In this document: positions 20,111 through 29,643 of the stretch, piece after piece
Layout: every line of letters starts with the position of its first letter
How positions within the stretch are numbered: the first letter of the stretch is position 1
Source of the DNA: an uncultured Paracoccaceae bacterium
Lineage (GTDB): Bacteria > Pseudomonadota > Alphaproteobacteria > Rhodobacterales > Rhodobacteraceae
DNA: 64,000 nucleotides
Assembly: GCA_947496535.1 (NCBI GenBank)
Contig: CANMDE010000011.1
Span: 1 to 64,000, forward strand
Direction: 5' to 3'
Made by a program: the position numbers and the translations under genes
Notes under the pieces: generated by a model
The model's database searches: none
Told to the model about the DNA's origin: nothing
Seen by the model: the letters and a program-made list of their open reading frames with translations, nothing else

Positions 20111-20496
20111 GTATTGGTCTCCATGTGGTCACGGATGTTTCCGAATTTTTGGGAAAGGGTGGCGTCGATGTCGCGCATTTCGGCGGATAGTGCGATGGAA
20201 CGATGTGCCATGGCTGGCGCCATAAAAGCTTTGAGCGCGGCAAAGATGCGTGCGACGGCCTCTTCCTTCACCTCCTGCGGGCGGCCTTCGCGCAGGCGGA
20301 TCGATAGATCGATAAACCCGTGCTTGGGATCACCATCTGCCATCGCCACATGATCAACACGCAACGCACGCACGCGAATGCCAGCCACCGGAAACGTATC
20401 AATGTCAGCGGCGACTGCACGGACCGTTTCGCAGAGTGCGCCCATGTCCACGACGTCCTCTAGGTTGGCAGAATAGTCTATCTGAAAATGCGGCAT
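20107..20496 (-). CDS. hpaF: 5-carboxymethyl-2-hydroxymuconate delta-isomerase
   Basis: MPHFQIDYSANLED N-terminus with catalytic Pro2; HpaF-size protein. Confidence 0.88.
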   Translation of the reverse strand: MPHFQIDYSANLEDVVDMGALCETVRAVAADIDTFPVAGIRVRALRVDHVAMADGDPKHGFIDLSIRLREGRPQEVKEEAVARIFAALKAFMAPAMAHRSIALSAEMRDIDATLSQKFGNIRDHMETNT

Positions 20497-20505
20497 GTTA
20501 TTTCC

Positions 20506-20517
20506 TTAACATGTTAA
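20506..20517. promoter_or_regulatory. Perfect palindrome TTAACATGTTAA, candidate MarR (HpaR) operator
   Basis: In the hpaF/hpaR divergent promoter; matches sites at 22981 and 23034. Confidence 0.7.
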
Positions 20518-20579
20518 TTGTTGCTAAGTTAAATAATGGTACGTTGCGTTGTCAACTCCTAACACGTAGTGAAAATTCC

Positions 20580-21011
20580 ATGACGACACGCCTTCCTTCA
20601 ACCGACCGGTCCTTGCCGATTGCATTGATCCGCGCACGTGAAGGCGTCATGGCCCCGATCCGCGAAATGCTGACCCAGACTGGCATCACAGAACAACAAT
20701 GGCGCGTGCTGCGGGTGCTGGAAGAGCACGGGCAGATGGACGCCAAAACACTCGCCGAACGCGCCAGCCTGTTGTTCCCAAGCCTGACACGCATCGCAGC
20801 CACGCTGCGCGAAAAAGGTCTGGTTACCCAAACCCGCGATGACAAGGATCGTCGCCGTCAGTTTATTGCAATCACGGCACAGGGCCAGAAAATCATTGAT
20901 GACCGTCGCCCCCATTCGTTAGAGATCGTTGCCGGTTTCAAAGAAACCTTGGGCGAAGAAAACTACGAAAACCTGCTTGATCTGCTGTCGATGCTAGACC
21001 CCGGCAAATAG
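20580..21011 (+). CDS. hpaR: MarR-family regulator, HpaR-like
   Basis: TEQQWRVLRVLEEHGQMDAKTLAERASLLFPSLTRI, KDRRRQFI; divergent from hpaF. Confidence 0.87.
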   Translation: MTTRLPSTDRSLPIALIRAREGVMAPIREMLTQTGITEQQWRVLRVLEEHGQMDAKTLAERASLLFPSLTRIAATLREKGLVTQTRDDKDRRRQFIAITAQGQKIIDDRRPHSLEIVAGFKETLGEENYENLLDLLSMLDPGK

Positions 21012-21013
21012 GA

Positions 21014-22489
21014 TTAGCTTTGCAGCAAATCGTCCACGCGGGCGATTGCGCGGTCTTTGTCGTAAAGATCAAAATACTGCGCATTCATCAACGCGGGCGG
21101 GCCAAAGAAGAAACGCTCGTATAGTGTCTGCCGGTTGCCAAAGCCAGAAATGGCCACGTCATGGGCCAGACGGTACAACGCCACGCGATCTTTGGCGTCC
21201 AGATTGGCCACTTGGAAGTATTGGTTCACGTCATCCGCCATCTCATTGGCAAAATCCGCCTCTGTTGGTGTCGCCATCAGCGACGACGACCCCATCAACT
21301 GCAAAATCTCGACCATACGGGGGTAGAACTTTGGGAACAGATTCCGCGATGTGTCCAGCGGGCTGCGCAACGGCACGTAGTTGCCCCACTGATCTTCGTG
21401 CGCCTCGTTTTCTGCCCGGTACAGCAGCGCACGTACTGTTTCCGTCATCATCATGACTTCGGATACCAGCCCCTTCAGCGCCATGTCCTTGTCTTTGCCC
21501 GTGGCTTTCATGATGGCACACAACAATCCCGTCATGAATTCAGCTTTGGCAAGCTTTCCACAAGCCACCTGGTGGGCCATATGCACAACCGCATTGGTCG
21601 CACCGAACGCCTGATTGCACAGCTCAGGCTGACCATAAAGGAACAGGCGTTCCCACGGCACAAAGACGTTGTCGAAAATCACAACTGCATCCATTTCCTC
21701 AAACCGCGAAGCCAGCGGCGCATCAAAATTGGACTTTCCATGATCATAGGTATCGCGGCAGATCATTTTCAGACCGGGCGTGGCGATTGGAATCGCGAAA
21801 GCAAATGCAAACGGGACGTTGCTTGGGTCAGCTTTCAGAACGGTAGAGGGGAACACTTCAATTTCGTCCGCTGATGGCCCCAAGGTTGCCAAAAGACGCG
21901 CGCCTGACACATAGATCCCCGCGTCTGCTTCCTTGGTGACATGCAGAGCGACATCGGCATTGAACATGCCGGATTGCGCCTGCGCGTGGCTGATCTGGGG
22001 GTTTACCAAAGTGTGAGTTAGGACTTTGTCATTGGTGCGAACGTGGTCATAGAACCGCGTCATGTTGGTCGCATAGTCGCCCTGTCCTTTGGTATTCTGT
22101 GCCAAGAACGCCGTGGCGGATGCAAAAGACATGACAGAGGCATTCTTGTAATCCGGCGTCCGCCCAAACATGCCGTTGGACCATGTAGCCCATTCGTAGA
22201 AAGCGGCGCCTCTGGCTTTGACGTCTTCAATGGATTTTGGCTTCATAAAGGACATACCGCAGCGTGTACCGTTCTCATCGACATAGGTGACCTTGTCACG
22301 GAAGGCGGCATCATGTTGACGATCTAGGAACTTGCCCAAGGTGGCCGCCCCATTGGCAATGCCCGGGGCTGTGGTCACGTCCGCAATGCGCGCGCCACTC
22401 GTCCAGATTTCGCGATCGTCGCGCAGTCCCTCAAGATACGCAGCCCCTGTCCGAATGCCGTTGCCCATGTCTGTCGCGATATCTTTCAT
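21014..22489 (-). CDS. hpaB: 4-hydroxyphenylacetate 3-monooxygenase, oxygenase component
   Basis: RTGAAYLEGLRDDREIW, VFVPWERLFLYG; HpaB/PvcC family. Confidence 0.9.
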   Translation of the reverse strand: MKDIATDMGNGIRTGAAYLEGLRDDREIWTSGARIADVTTAPGIANGAATLGKFLDRQHDAAFRDKVTYVDENGTRCGMSFMKPKSIEDVKARGAAFYEWATWSNGMFGRTPDYKNASVMSFASATAFLAQNTKGQGDYATNMTRFYDHVRTNDKVLTHTLVNPQISHAQAQSGMFNADVALHVTKEADAGIYVSGARLLATLGPSADEIEVFPSTVLKADPSNVPFAFAFAIPIATPGLKMICRDTYDHGKSNFDAPLASRFEEMDAVVIFDNVFVPWERLFLYGQPELCNQAFGATNAVVHMAHQVACGKLAKAEFMTGLLCAIMKATGKDKDMALKGLVSEVMMMTETVRALLYRAENEAHEDQWGNYVPLRSPLDTSRNLFPKFYPRMVEILQLMGSSSLMATPTEADFANEMADDVNQYFQVANLDAKDRVALYRLAHDVAISGFGNRQTLYERFFFGPPALMNAQYFDLYDKDRAIARVDDLLQS

Positions 22490-22506
22490 TCTGTTCCCCC
22501 TTACCG

Positions 22507-22959
22507 CTATTCGGCAGCAATCTCTGCAAATGTTGTCGCCTTCATACGATCAGCCAGCGTGTTCAACGCGTGTTCCAACGCGTCCCAATCTTCTTCGGGC
22601 AGCACCGCACGGATAAAGTCGTGGATGGCTTGGGCCTGCGGCAGAACCTCTTTCGCCAAAGTCCGCCCCTTTGCAGTCGATGCAATGGAAACGGCGCGCC
22701 GGTCTTTGTTTGAACGACGACGCTCGACCAATCCGCGTGCTTCAAGTCGGTCCAGAATACCCACAAGGCTGGGTTTGGGTAGCAAGGTTTGTTCCGCCAA
22801 TTCTGCAGCGCGCAGATCCTCGACCTCCCATAATGCCCGCAAGATGCGCCACTGCTGTTCAGTCAGATCATATTGCGCGAAAAGCTGACGATAGGCCGGC
22901 ATGACACCATCAAGGGCGCGATTGAGGATCATAGGGAGTGAGGCGTTCAAGCTGAGCAT
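22507..22959 (-). CDS. Second MarR-family regulator
   Basis: TEQQWRILRALWEVEDLRAAELAEQTLLPKPSLVGILDRLEARGLVERRRSNKDRRAVSI. Confidence 0.87.
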   Translation of the reverse strand: MLSLNASLPMILNRALDGVMPAYRQLFAQYDLTEQQWRILRALWEVEDLRAAELAEQTLLPKPSLVGILDRLEARGLVERRRSNKDRRAVSIASTAKGRTLAKEVLPQAQAIHDFIRAVLPEEDWDALEHALNTLADRMKATTFAEIAAE

Positions 22960-22980
22960 AAGTTATTCCGATATTAATTA

Positions 22981-23045
22981 TTAATATGTTAATAAAATTG
23001 CTTGACGAGTCAACAAATACTGCGCTTTTATAGTTAACATATTAA
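22981..23045. promoter_or_regulatory. Pair of inverted operator-like sites TTAATATGTTAA (22981-22992) and TTAACATATTAA (23034-23045)
   Basis: Exact reverse complements of each other, flanking the divergent MarR/ferredoxin promoter. Confidence 0.72.
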
Positions 23046-23073
23046 TTTTTAATTGGACAGTCGGAGGCCCCTC

Positions 23074-23388
23074 ATGCCAAAAATCAACTTTCTTTCAGCA
23101 GATGGGTCAACTTATCAGGTCGAAATTGCGGTTGGACTGTCTGTGATGGAAGCCGCCGTTAACAATGGCGTGCCCGGCATCACGGCCGAATGCGGCGGCG
23201 CTTGCGCCTGTGCAACCTGCCACGTCTACACGCCAGAACGCGCGGCCTTGCCAACGGCTGATGATATGGAAAGCGACATGTTGGAATTCGCATGGGAACC
23301 CAAAGATGCATCCCGTCTGTCCTGTCAGATCAAGGTGTCCGATGATATGGACGGGATGACGTTCGAAATTCCAGCAGAACAGGCCTGA
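23074..23388 (+). CDS. [2Fe-2S] ferredoxin, adrenodoxin/putidaredoxin type (P450-class)
   Basis: CGGACACATC...LSCQIKV cysteine pattern; 104 aa. Confidence 0.9.
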   Translation: MPKINFLSADGSTYQVEIAVGLSVMEAAVNNGVPGITAECGGACACATCHVYTPERAALPTADDMESDMLEFAWEPKDASRLSCQIKVSDDMDGMTFEIPAEQA

Positions 23389-23391
23389 CCC

Positions 23392-24180
23392 ATGCCCGCA
23401 CCCAAAAACACATTCAAAGCCGCCATTTATGCAGGTGAAATGCAAATTGGCTGCTGGCTGGGGCTGGCCGAACCCTACCTTGCAGAGATCAGCGGTTCCG
23501 CCGGGTTTGACTGGGTCGTGGTCGATGCCGAACACGCGCCCAACGATTTGCGCAGTATCGTGGCGCAGCTGCAAATCCTTGATGGGTTACCCAGCCACGC
23601 AGTTGTGCGCCCGCCAATTGGCGAGACATGGGTGATCAAGCAGTATCTTGAGGCTGGCGCGCAGACGCTGTTGATCCCCATGGTGGGAAGCGCCGACCAA
23701 GCTCGTGAACTGGTGCGTGCAATCACCTATCCGCCCCACGGCACACGCGGCGTGGGTTCTGCCCTTGGCAGGTCGTCCCGCTTTTCAGGCATCGCAGACT
23801 ACCTGACCACCGCGGAGGATGAACTGTGCCTTCTGGTCCAGATTGAGAACCGCGCAGGCGTTGCGGCTTTGGACGACATCCTAGGTGTTGACGGCATTGA
23901 TGGTGTCTTTATCGGCCCCGCAGATTTGGCGGCGGATATGGGGCATATCGGCAAACCGAATACACCAGAAGTACGCGAGACTGTTCTGGATTGCATGCGC
24001 AAGATCGTCGCCGCGGGCAAACCCGCAGGTATTCTGACCACAGACCAGACGTTGCAAACCGAATGCGCCGAAATCGGCGCCCGCTTTATCGCGACACAGA
24101 TTGATGTCTCATTATTTGCCAATGGCATGCGCCGTGCCGCAGCCGAGGCGGCAGCACATCTTTCTACATCAAAGACTTAA
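23392..24180 (+). CDS. hpaI: HpcH/HpaI family aldolase (4-hydroxy-2-oxoheptanedioate aldolase)
   Basis: FDWVVVDAEHAPND, GAQTLLIPMV, ARGVGSALGR-like TRGVGSALGRSSRF. Confidence 0.88.
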   Translation: MPAPKNTFKAAIYAGEMQIGCWLGLAEPYLAEISGSAGFDWVVVDAEHAPNDLRSIVAQLQILDGLPSHAVVRPPIGETWVIKQYLEAGAQTLLIPMVGSADQARELVRAITYPPHGTRGVGSALGRSSRFSGIADYLTTAEDELCLLVQIENRAGVAALDDILGVDGIDGVFIGPADLAADMGHIGKPNTPEVRETVLDCMRKIVAAGKPAGILTTDQTLQTECAEIGARFIATQIDVSLFANGMRRAAAEAAAHLSTSKT

Positions 24181-25378
24181 GGTCAAATTCAGTGTCAGCA
24201 GCTTGGTCAGGCAAGATGGTCTTGCCCGCCTCGATCAAGCGCTTTCCAATCATATAGATGCGCGGCGCATTCATCGCATCAATCGCCAGCAGCTGGTCAC
24301 CGTCATAGTAGAAATGCGCAGCGGATCGGGGTGCGTCACCTGCCCGCGTAACGACATCACTGTAGCCTCTGTTCAGTCCTGCGATCTGTAATTTGACATC
24401 ATACTGGTCGGACCAAAACCATGGCCTGGCGACATAGTCCGGCGCAACGCCAGTTGCCGCATGAGTACCGGCTACAGTTGCCTGATCAATCGCATTGGGC
24501 ACGGACTCAAGCCGTGTTGGCAGGCCTTTGAACATGGTCACCGCGCAATCACCGGCAGCGTAGATGGCCGGGTCGTTTGTCTGGCATTGGCCATTCACGA
24601 CAATCCCGTTGTCGACTGTAAGTCCGCAATCCGCCGCAAGCTCTGTGTTGGGAATGATCCCGATGCCCACAACAGCAGCATCTGCCGCAATCACCGTGCC
24701 GTCTGTAAGAACTGCGCGCGCCAAGGCGTCATCCTGACCCTCAAAATGAGATAGGCCCACGCTTTCACGGATGTCGACGCCTTCAGCGCGGTGAAGCGCG
24801 CGGAACCAATCAGATGTTTCAAGACAAGCGACACGCTGTAAAATCCGCTCCGACGCTTCAACCAAAGTCACGTTCATGCCTTTGGCGGCACAGACCGCTG
24901 CGGCCTCTAGCCCGATGTAACCACCGCCAACAATCACAACGCGGCGCCCTTCTTGTAATTCCCCGCCAAAGTGGTCGGCGTCCGCCAAGCTGCGCACATA
25001 GTGGATGCCTGACAGCCCTTGTGTGACCGAAGCGGATAGTTCCCGGACCCGTGATCCCGTTGCGATCATCAGCTTGGACCAAGGCGCGCTACGGCCATCG
25101 GACAAATGCACCATACGGGCTGCGCGATCGATAGACACCACCGACGCATTCGTTTGCAGATCGATGTTCTGATCAGCATACCAGCTTTCAGGCCGCAGAA
25201 AGAGCTGGGCTTTTTCCATATCCCCAGTCGCGTATTTCTTGGACAAAGGCGGGCGCTGATATGGAATAGAAGGCTCGTCCCCAAAAATCGTAAGGGGTGT
25301 GTCCGGATCCAAGCCACGGAACTTGGCCGCAAAGGATGCGGCAGCTTGACCCGCACCGATAACAATCACGCCGGACAT
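24164..25378 (-). CDS. FAD-dependent ferredoxin reductase (rhodocoxin/putidaredoxin reductase type)
   Basis: GAGQAAASFAAKFR, YQRPPLSKKY, GGGYIGLEAAAVCA, AAGDCA. Confidence 0.9.
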   Translation of the reverse strand: MSGVIVIGAGQAAASFAAKFRGLDPDTPLTIFGDEPSIPYQRPPLSKKYATGDMEKAQLFLRPESWYADQNIDLQTNASVVSIDRAARMVHLSDGRSAPWSKLMIATGSRVRELSASVTQGLSGIHYVRSLADADHFGGELQEGRRVVIVGGGYIGLEAAAVCAAKGMNVTLVEASERILQRVACLETSDWFRALHRAEGVDIRESVGLSHFEGQDDALARAVLTDGTVIAADAAVVGIGIIPNTELAADCGLTVDNGIVVNGQCQTNDPAIYAAGDCAVTMFKGLPTRLESVPNAIDQATVAGTHAATGVAPDYVARPWFWSDQYDVKLQIAGLNRGYSDVVTRAGDAPRSAAHFYYDGDQLLAIDAMNAPRIYMIGKRLIEAGKTILPDQAADTEFDLKSLM

Positions 25379-25390
25379 ACAAAAACCTCG

Positions 25391-26665
25391 TTAAATGAAA
25401 GGTAGATAAAAATCGCGAACGTCATCAACACTTTTGCCAAGCAACCGTTTGAATTCATCCCGCTTGAGATACAGCAGCGCGTCGCAATACGCCTCACCAA
25501 CGGCTTTGCGCAGCGCGACATTTTTGTCGAGCGCATTGAGGGATTTATCCAAACCAGACGGTATATGCCGCTTTTCACGCACATTTTCCAACCCATCAAG
25601 ATCTTCGGCAGGTTGCAGTGGCAGTTTGTTTTCATACCCCAACCGCGCGGCTTGCAAAACTGCAGCCACAGCCTGATAGGGGTTTGTCGCGCAATCGGCC
25701 ATGCGATGTTCAAGACGCGCTGATTTGGCTGATTTTGTGGAACAACGGGTCGTCACAAGCCGATGGTCATCTGCCCAATTCGCCCAATATCCTGCAAGGC
25801 TGCCCGCAGACAAACGATCGTAGCTGTTCACCGTAGTAGCCAACAAACCTGCCAATGCCTCATGATGATGGATCAACCCCGCCATGCAGTGTTTGGACAA
25901 CTCCGAAAGTGCGCCAGTAGGTGCAATCGGGTTGTTCCCGTCACCGTCTGAGAAGCTGAAGTTGACGTGCAAACCAGACCCACCGCGATCAGGGATCGGC
26001 TTGGGGAGGAACGTCAAAAGCAAACCCTTTTTTAGAGCGATTTCCCGCGCCATGGTCTTCATCAGGAACGCATCGTCACAGGCTTTAAGCGCGTGGTCGA
26101 ACCGCAATGTCAGCTCAAACTGGCCGTTATCGAATTCACCGTTCATGCTTTCAATCGGGATGCCTGCTGCATGTGCGGCCTCCCAGATGTCATCCATCAC
26201 GTCTTTCGGATCATTCTCGGGTCCTGTGCCGTAAACGAACGCGCCGGGTGTGTCGTAGGGGCGCCAAATGCCGTCTTCGTCCCGTTGAAAAAGGAAAGCT
26301 TCGGTTTCCAGCCCAATCATCGGGCGATATCCCAAATCGGTCCAATCCTGCACAGCACGTTTCAAGATGCCCCGCGGGCACAATCCAAAGGGGGCGTCGT
26401 TGATTTGAAGATCACCCAAGGCAATTTCGGTACCCGCCTGCCAACCTTTGCGGCGTTCGTCATCCAAAACCAGTTCCATGTCGGGAAGACCATCGTAGAC
26501 ACCACAACCCGGTACGCTGATCAGGTCGCGATCATAGGACACAGCAAATGCACCGCGCGCGAACCCGATTGCCCCGCTGGCAGCGACATCGACGGGGATA
26601 TATTTGCCGCGCGGCAGGCTCAACATATCGCTAAACATCGCGCGGGTACGAGAGATATCAGTCAT
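25391..26665 (-). CDS. Glutamine synthetase family protein (probable gamma-glutamyl-amine ligase, PuuA/TdnQ-like)
   Basis: FLPKPIPDRGGSGLHVNFS, NGEFDNGQFEL, LEHRMADCATNPYQAVAAVLQA. Confidence 0.87.
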   Translation of the reverse strand: MTDISRTRAMFSDMLSLPRGKYIPVDVAASGAIGFARGAFAVSYDRDLISVPGCGVYDGLPDMELVLDDERRKGWQAGTEIALGDLQINDAPFGLCPRGILKRAVQDWTDLGYRPMIGLETEAFLFQRDEDGIWRPYDTPGAFVYGTGPENDPKDVMDDIWEAAHAAGIPIESMNGEFDNGQFELTLRFDHALKACDDAFLMKTMAREIALKKGLLLTFLPKPIPDRGGSGLHVNFSFSDGDGNNPIAPTGALSELSKHCMAGLIHHHEALAGLLATTVNSYDRLSAGSLAGYWANWADDHRLVTTRCSTKSAKSARLEHRMADCATNPYQAVAAVLQAARLGYENKLPLQPAEDLDGLENVREKRHIPSGLDKSLNALDKNVALRKAVGEAYCDALLYLKRDEFKRLLGKSVDDVRDFYLPFI

Positions 26666-26667
26666 CT

Positions 26668-27903
26668 TCAGCCCGCCCGTGTTGCACGGACCCGCAGCTT
26701 TTTCACGCCACAGATAAAGTTGGACCGCGTCCAGGTCGGAGCGTCGATTGCCGCGAATGTGTCGATCCGTTTGACCAGTTCTTCTAGCGCGATCCGGACC
26801 TCTAGCTTGGCCAAATGCATGCCCAGACAGACATGTATCCCACCTTGCCCAAAGGCCACGTGGCGGTTGGGCGATCGACCCAATTGACAGTCATTGGGGT
26901 TTTCAAAGACGGCTTCATCGCGACTGCCCGATACAAACCAGAGCAGCACCTTGTCACCTTCGCGAATGGTTTTTCCATGTAGATCAAAATCCTGTGTGGC
27001 CGTGCGCCGGAAATGCATAGTCGGCGACGCAAGCCGGACGAATTCATCTGCGCAGGTGTCCCAGTAACGGTCAGTTTTCAATTGAGCGATCAAATCGGGA
27101 TTGTTGGCCAACAGGTTCAGCGCCATCGCGATAGAATAGCGGGTCGTATCGTTGCCCGCGGCGACCAGCAGGCAAAAGAAGTTTTTGAAATCGAGTTCGT
27201 TCAAACCGTTTTCGTCGCGCATCATCTTCGCCAGAATACCCTCTTCCGCGACCGCGCGGCGATTGGTCAGAAGGTCCTGCGCATAGTCATACAGTTCGAC
27301 TCCGGAGGGGCTGCGAAATGGCATCATCCGGTAGGCGCTGGTGTCCATCTTATCGATCACATGATCGGTAAAATCAGGATCCGAATTGCCAATCAGTGCG
27401 TCGCCCTTCTCGACCAGCCAATCAAGGTCCTCGTCCGGCACGCCAAGAATGCGGCCCAGCATCATCATGGGCAATTGCTTGGCGATGGCGTCCACTGCGT
27501 CAAATTCTGACGCCTCCAAGGCCTTGTCGACCATACCGGACGCCAATTCGCGGATCAGGGGTTCAAACTGGGCCACGACCGGTTTGGCGAAATTCGGGTT
27601 TACGGTGCGCCGCACCGCCGAATGTTCCGGCTGGTCGGTTTCCTGAAACGTCCGTCGCGCGAGGTATTCTTCGCGGTTTTGATCTTCAAGACGAATGCCT
27701 TGGGCAGAGCTGAAAATGTTGCTCTCCTTGTTGGCCAAGGCAATGTCGGCGTGGCTTGTCAGGCTCCAAAAACCTTTGGTGTCAGCGTCACCGTCATTCC
27801 ATGACACGGGATCTTCCTTGCGCAGCCGCGCAAAGGTCGCGTGGGGGACACCGCTCGCAAAGCTGTCATGGTCCAGCAGATTAAGAAATCCATCATCATG
27901 CAT
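26668..27903 (-). CDS. Cytochrome P450
   Basis: Heme-binding FGQGGIHVCLGMHLAKLE, I-helix AAGNDTTRYS, ExxR-like DEFVRLASP. Confidence 0.92.
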   Translation of the reverse strand: MHDDGFLNLLDHDSFASGVPHATFARLRKEDPVSWNDGDADTKGFWSLTSHADIALANKESNIFSSAQGIRLEDQNREEYLARRTFQETDQPEHSAVRRTVNPNFAKPVVAQFEPLIRELASGMVDKALEASEFDAVDAIAKQLPMMMLGRILGVPDEDLDWLVEKGDALIGNSDPDFTDHVIDKMDTSAYRMMPFRSPSGVELYDYAQDLLTNRRAVAEEGILAKMMRDENGLNELDFKNFFCLLVAAGNDTTRYSIAMALNLLANNPDLIAQLKTDRYWDTCADEFVRLASPTMHFRRTATQDFDLHGKTIREGDKVLLWFVSGSRDEAVFENPNDCQLGRSPNRHVAFGQGGIHVCLGMHLAKLEVRIALEELVKRIDTFAAIDAPTWTRSNFICGVKKLRVRATRAG

Positions 27904-28624
27904 TGTGCATCGCTTCCTTGAAAAAGTTCGTGGACCAGGTGGCAAAGACATGGCCGTCTTGTTCGGAATTCATGCTGTCCCATGCTGCCTTGGCATCGGC
28001 TGGCGGCATCTTGTCTTGGGTAAAGCGCAAGACACATGACATAAATTCATGCGAGAATTCTGGGTGAGCCTGCGTGGTGAAAATGTGATCACCTTTGGCA
28101 AAACTCGCGTTGTTGCATTTGGCACTTGATCCCAAAAGGGTGCAGCCCTCTGGCAACTTGGTGACCTGATCCTCGTGAAACACATACATTGGCAGGGTAT
28201 CGCGGGCGGGTGTCATCCAATCTTTACGAGTGTGAAACTGCGTCTCTTCGATCCCGACATTGTATCCAGCGTCGGACCGTTCAACTTTGCCGCCCAAGGC
28301 AAGCGCGATGGCCTGATGTCCAAAACAGGCCCCCAGCAGCGGCTTTTTCGCAGCATCACAGCGGCGGATGAAATCCATCAAATCATCGGTGAACCCATGT
28401 TTGTCCAACACGCTAAGCGGACTGCCTGTGATCATATAGGCATCTTGTTCGTCCAGATCCTGCGGAACTTCGCCGCCGATGGTCATATAGACGCGATATT
28501 GAAATCGGTCGTCTTGCGCGTCGAAAAGATCGCGGAACCGGTGGGCATCATCGGGAAAGGCATCACCGACCTCGACACTTTTGTCGTGGTTGGTTTGAAG
28601 TATGCCCAATTTTATGCGTTTCAT
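27896..28624 (-). CDS. Class I glutamine amidotransferase-like hydrolase
   Basis: Nucleophile motif GACFGHQAIALALGG and QAHPEF; start MKRIKLGILQTNHDKS. Confidence 0.88.
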   Translation of the reverse strand: MKRIKLGILQTNHDKSVEVGDAFPDDAHRFRDLFDAQDDRFQYRVYMTIGGEVPQDLDEQDAYMITGSPLSVLDKHGFTDDLMDFIRRCDAAKKPLLGACFGHQAIALALGGKVERSDAGYNVGIEETQFHTRKDWMTPARDTLPMYVFHEDQVTKLPEGCTLLGSSAKCNNASFAKGDHIFTTQAHPEFSHEFMSCVLRFTQDKMPPADAKAAWDSMNSEQDGHVFATWSTNFFKEAMHNA

Positions 28625-28679
28625 CACGGCTGTCCTTGTGATGAGGCGGCCAGCAAGGCCGGCCGCCTCAATTGTTGCG

Positions 28680-29621
28680 TTACTGAGCGATAATCGCGTC
28701 GAGTTCATCGCTTTTCGCGCGATCCGTTTCGATACGGGCGGCAGCTTCGTCCATCCCCTGCCAATAAACACGGGCACCGGTTTCAGCCATCAGTTGCTGG
28801 GCTTCGTCACTGGCCATTGTCGCACTTGCAATGTCAGAAAGTACGTCAATCACCTCTTGCGGGGTGCCTTTTTTGACGAACAGACCGTTCCACAATTCAA
28901 CATCGTTCACGCCTGACTGCGCAGCCAATGTCTGGACGCCGTCCAGCTTTGCAATCGGCTCTGACCCGATATTGGCCAGAACGTTGACGTCATCGAGACA
29001 TGGCTCAATCAAAGCCAACGTCGTGTTGATCACATCCGCATCGCCAGACGACAGCGTGTTGCAATCCAACAGGTCAAACGCGGCGTCATCGGCGAATTCA
29101 AAATCCATCAAGGTTGCTGCGGCAAAGGACGCGCGTGTTGGCGTCAGACCTGCACCAAAGTGACCCAGCACAACATCATTGTCTTGGGCGTAGGCGGCCA
29201 ATTCTTCCATATTGGAATAGTCCGCATCACCAGAGGCTGCCAATACAAATGGGTAGGTCAGAAAGATGCCAACCGGGGTAAAGCTATCTTCTTCGATGCC
29301 GATATCGATCAGCGGGCCCACAATCGGAACACCGATCACGAAAGAGCCAACAACAGAGCCGTCTGTTGGACCGTCCAGCACTTCAAGCGCGCCAGGGAAC
29401 GGACCATCGCCGCCACCGGGACGGTTCACAACAGACGCTGACTGGCCTGTCTGTTCCTGAAATTCTGCCGCGATCATGCGGGTCAAAATGTCTTCGAAAT
29501 CACCCGGCGGCCACGGCACGATGAACTGAACTGGGGCGTCTGGGTACTCCGCCATTGCAGGCAAAGCACCTGAAAGGACGGTCGTCGCGGCCAATGCCGC
29601 AAGGGTTGCAATTTTTTTCAC
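28680..29621 (-). CDS. Tripartite tricarboxylate transporter substrate-binding protein (TctC-like)
   Basis: Signal peptide, YPDAPVQFIVPWPPGDFEDILTR; next to TctA/TctB. Confidence 0.9.
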   Translation of the reverse strand: MKKIATLAALAATTVLSGALPAMAEYPDAPVQFIVPWPPGDFEDILTRMIAAEFQEQTGQSASVVNRPGGGDGPFPGALEVLDGPTDGSVVGSFVIGVPIVGPLIDIGIEEDSFTPVGIFLTYPFVLAASGDADYSNMEELAAYAQDNDVVLGHFGAGLTPTRASFAAATLMDFEFADDAAFDLLDCNTLSSGDADVINTTLALIEPCLDDVNVLANIGSEPIAKLDGVQTLAAQSGVNDVELWNGLFVKKGTPQEVIDVLSDIASATMASDEAQQLMAETGARVYWQGMDEAAARIETDRAKSDELDAIIAQ

Positions 29622-29643
29622 TTTTTGTCTCCCGTGTTGGTGG

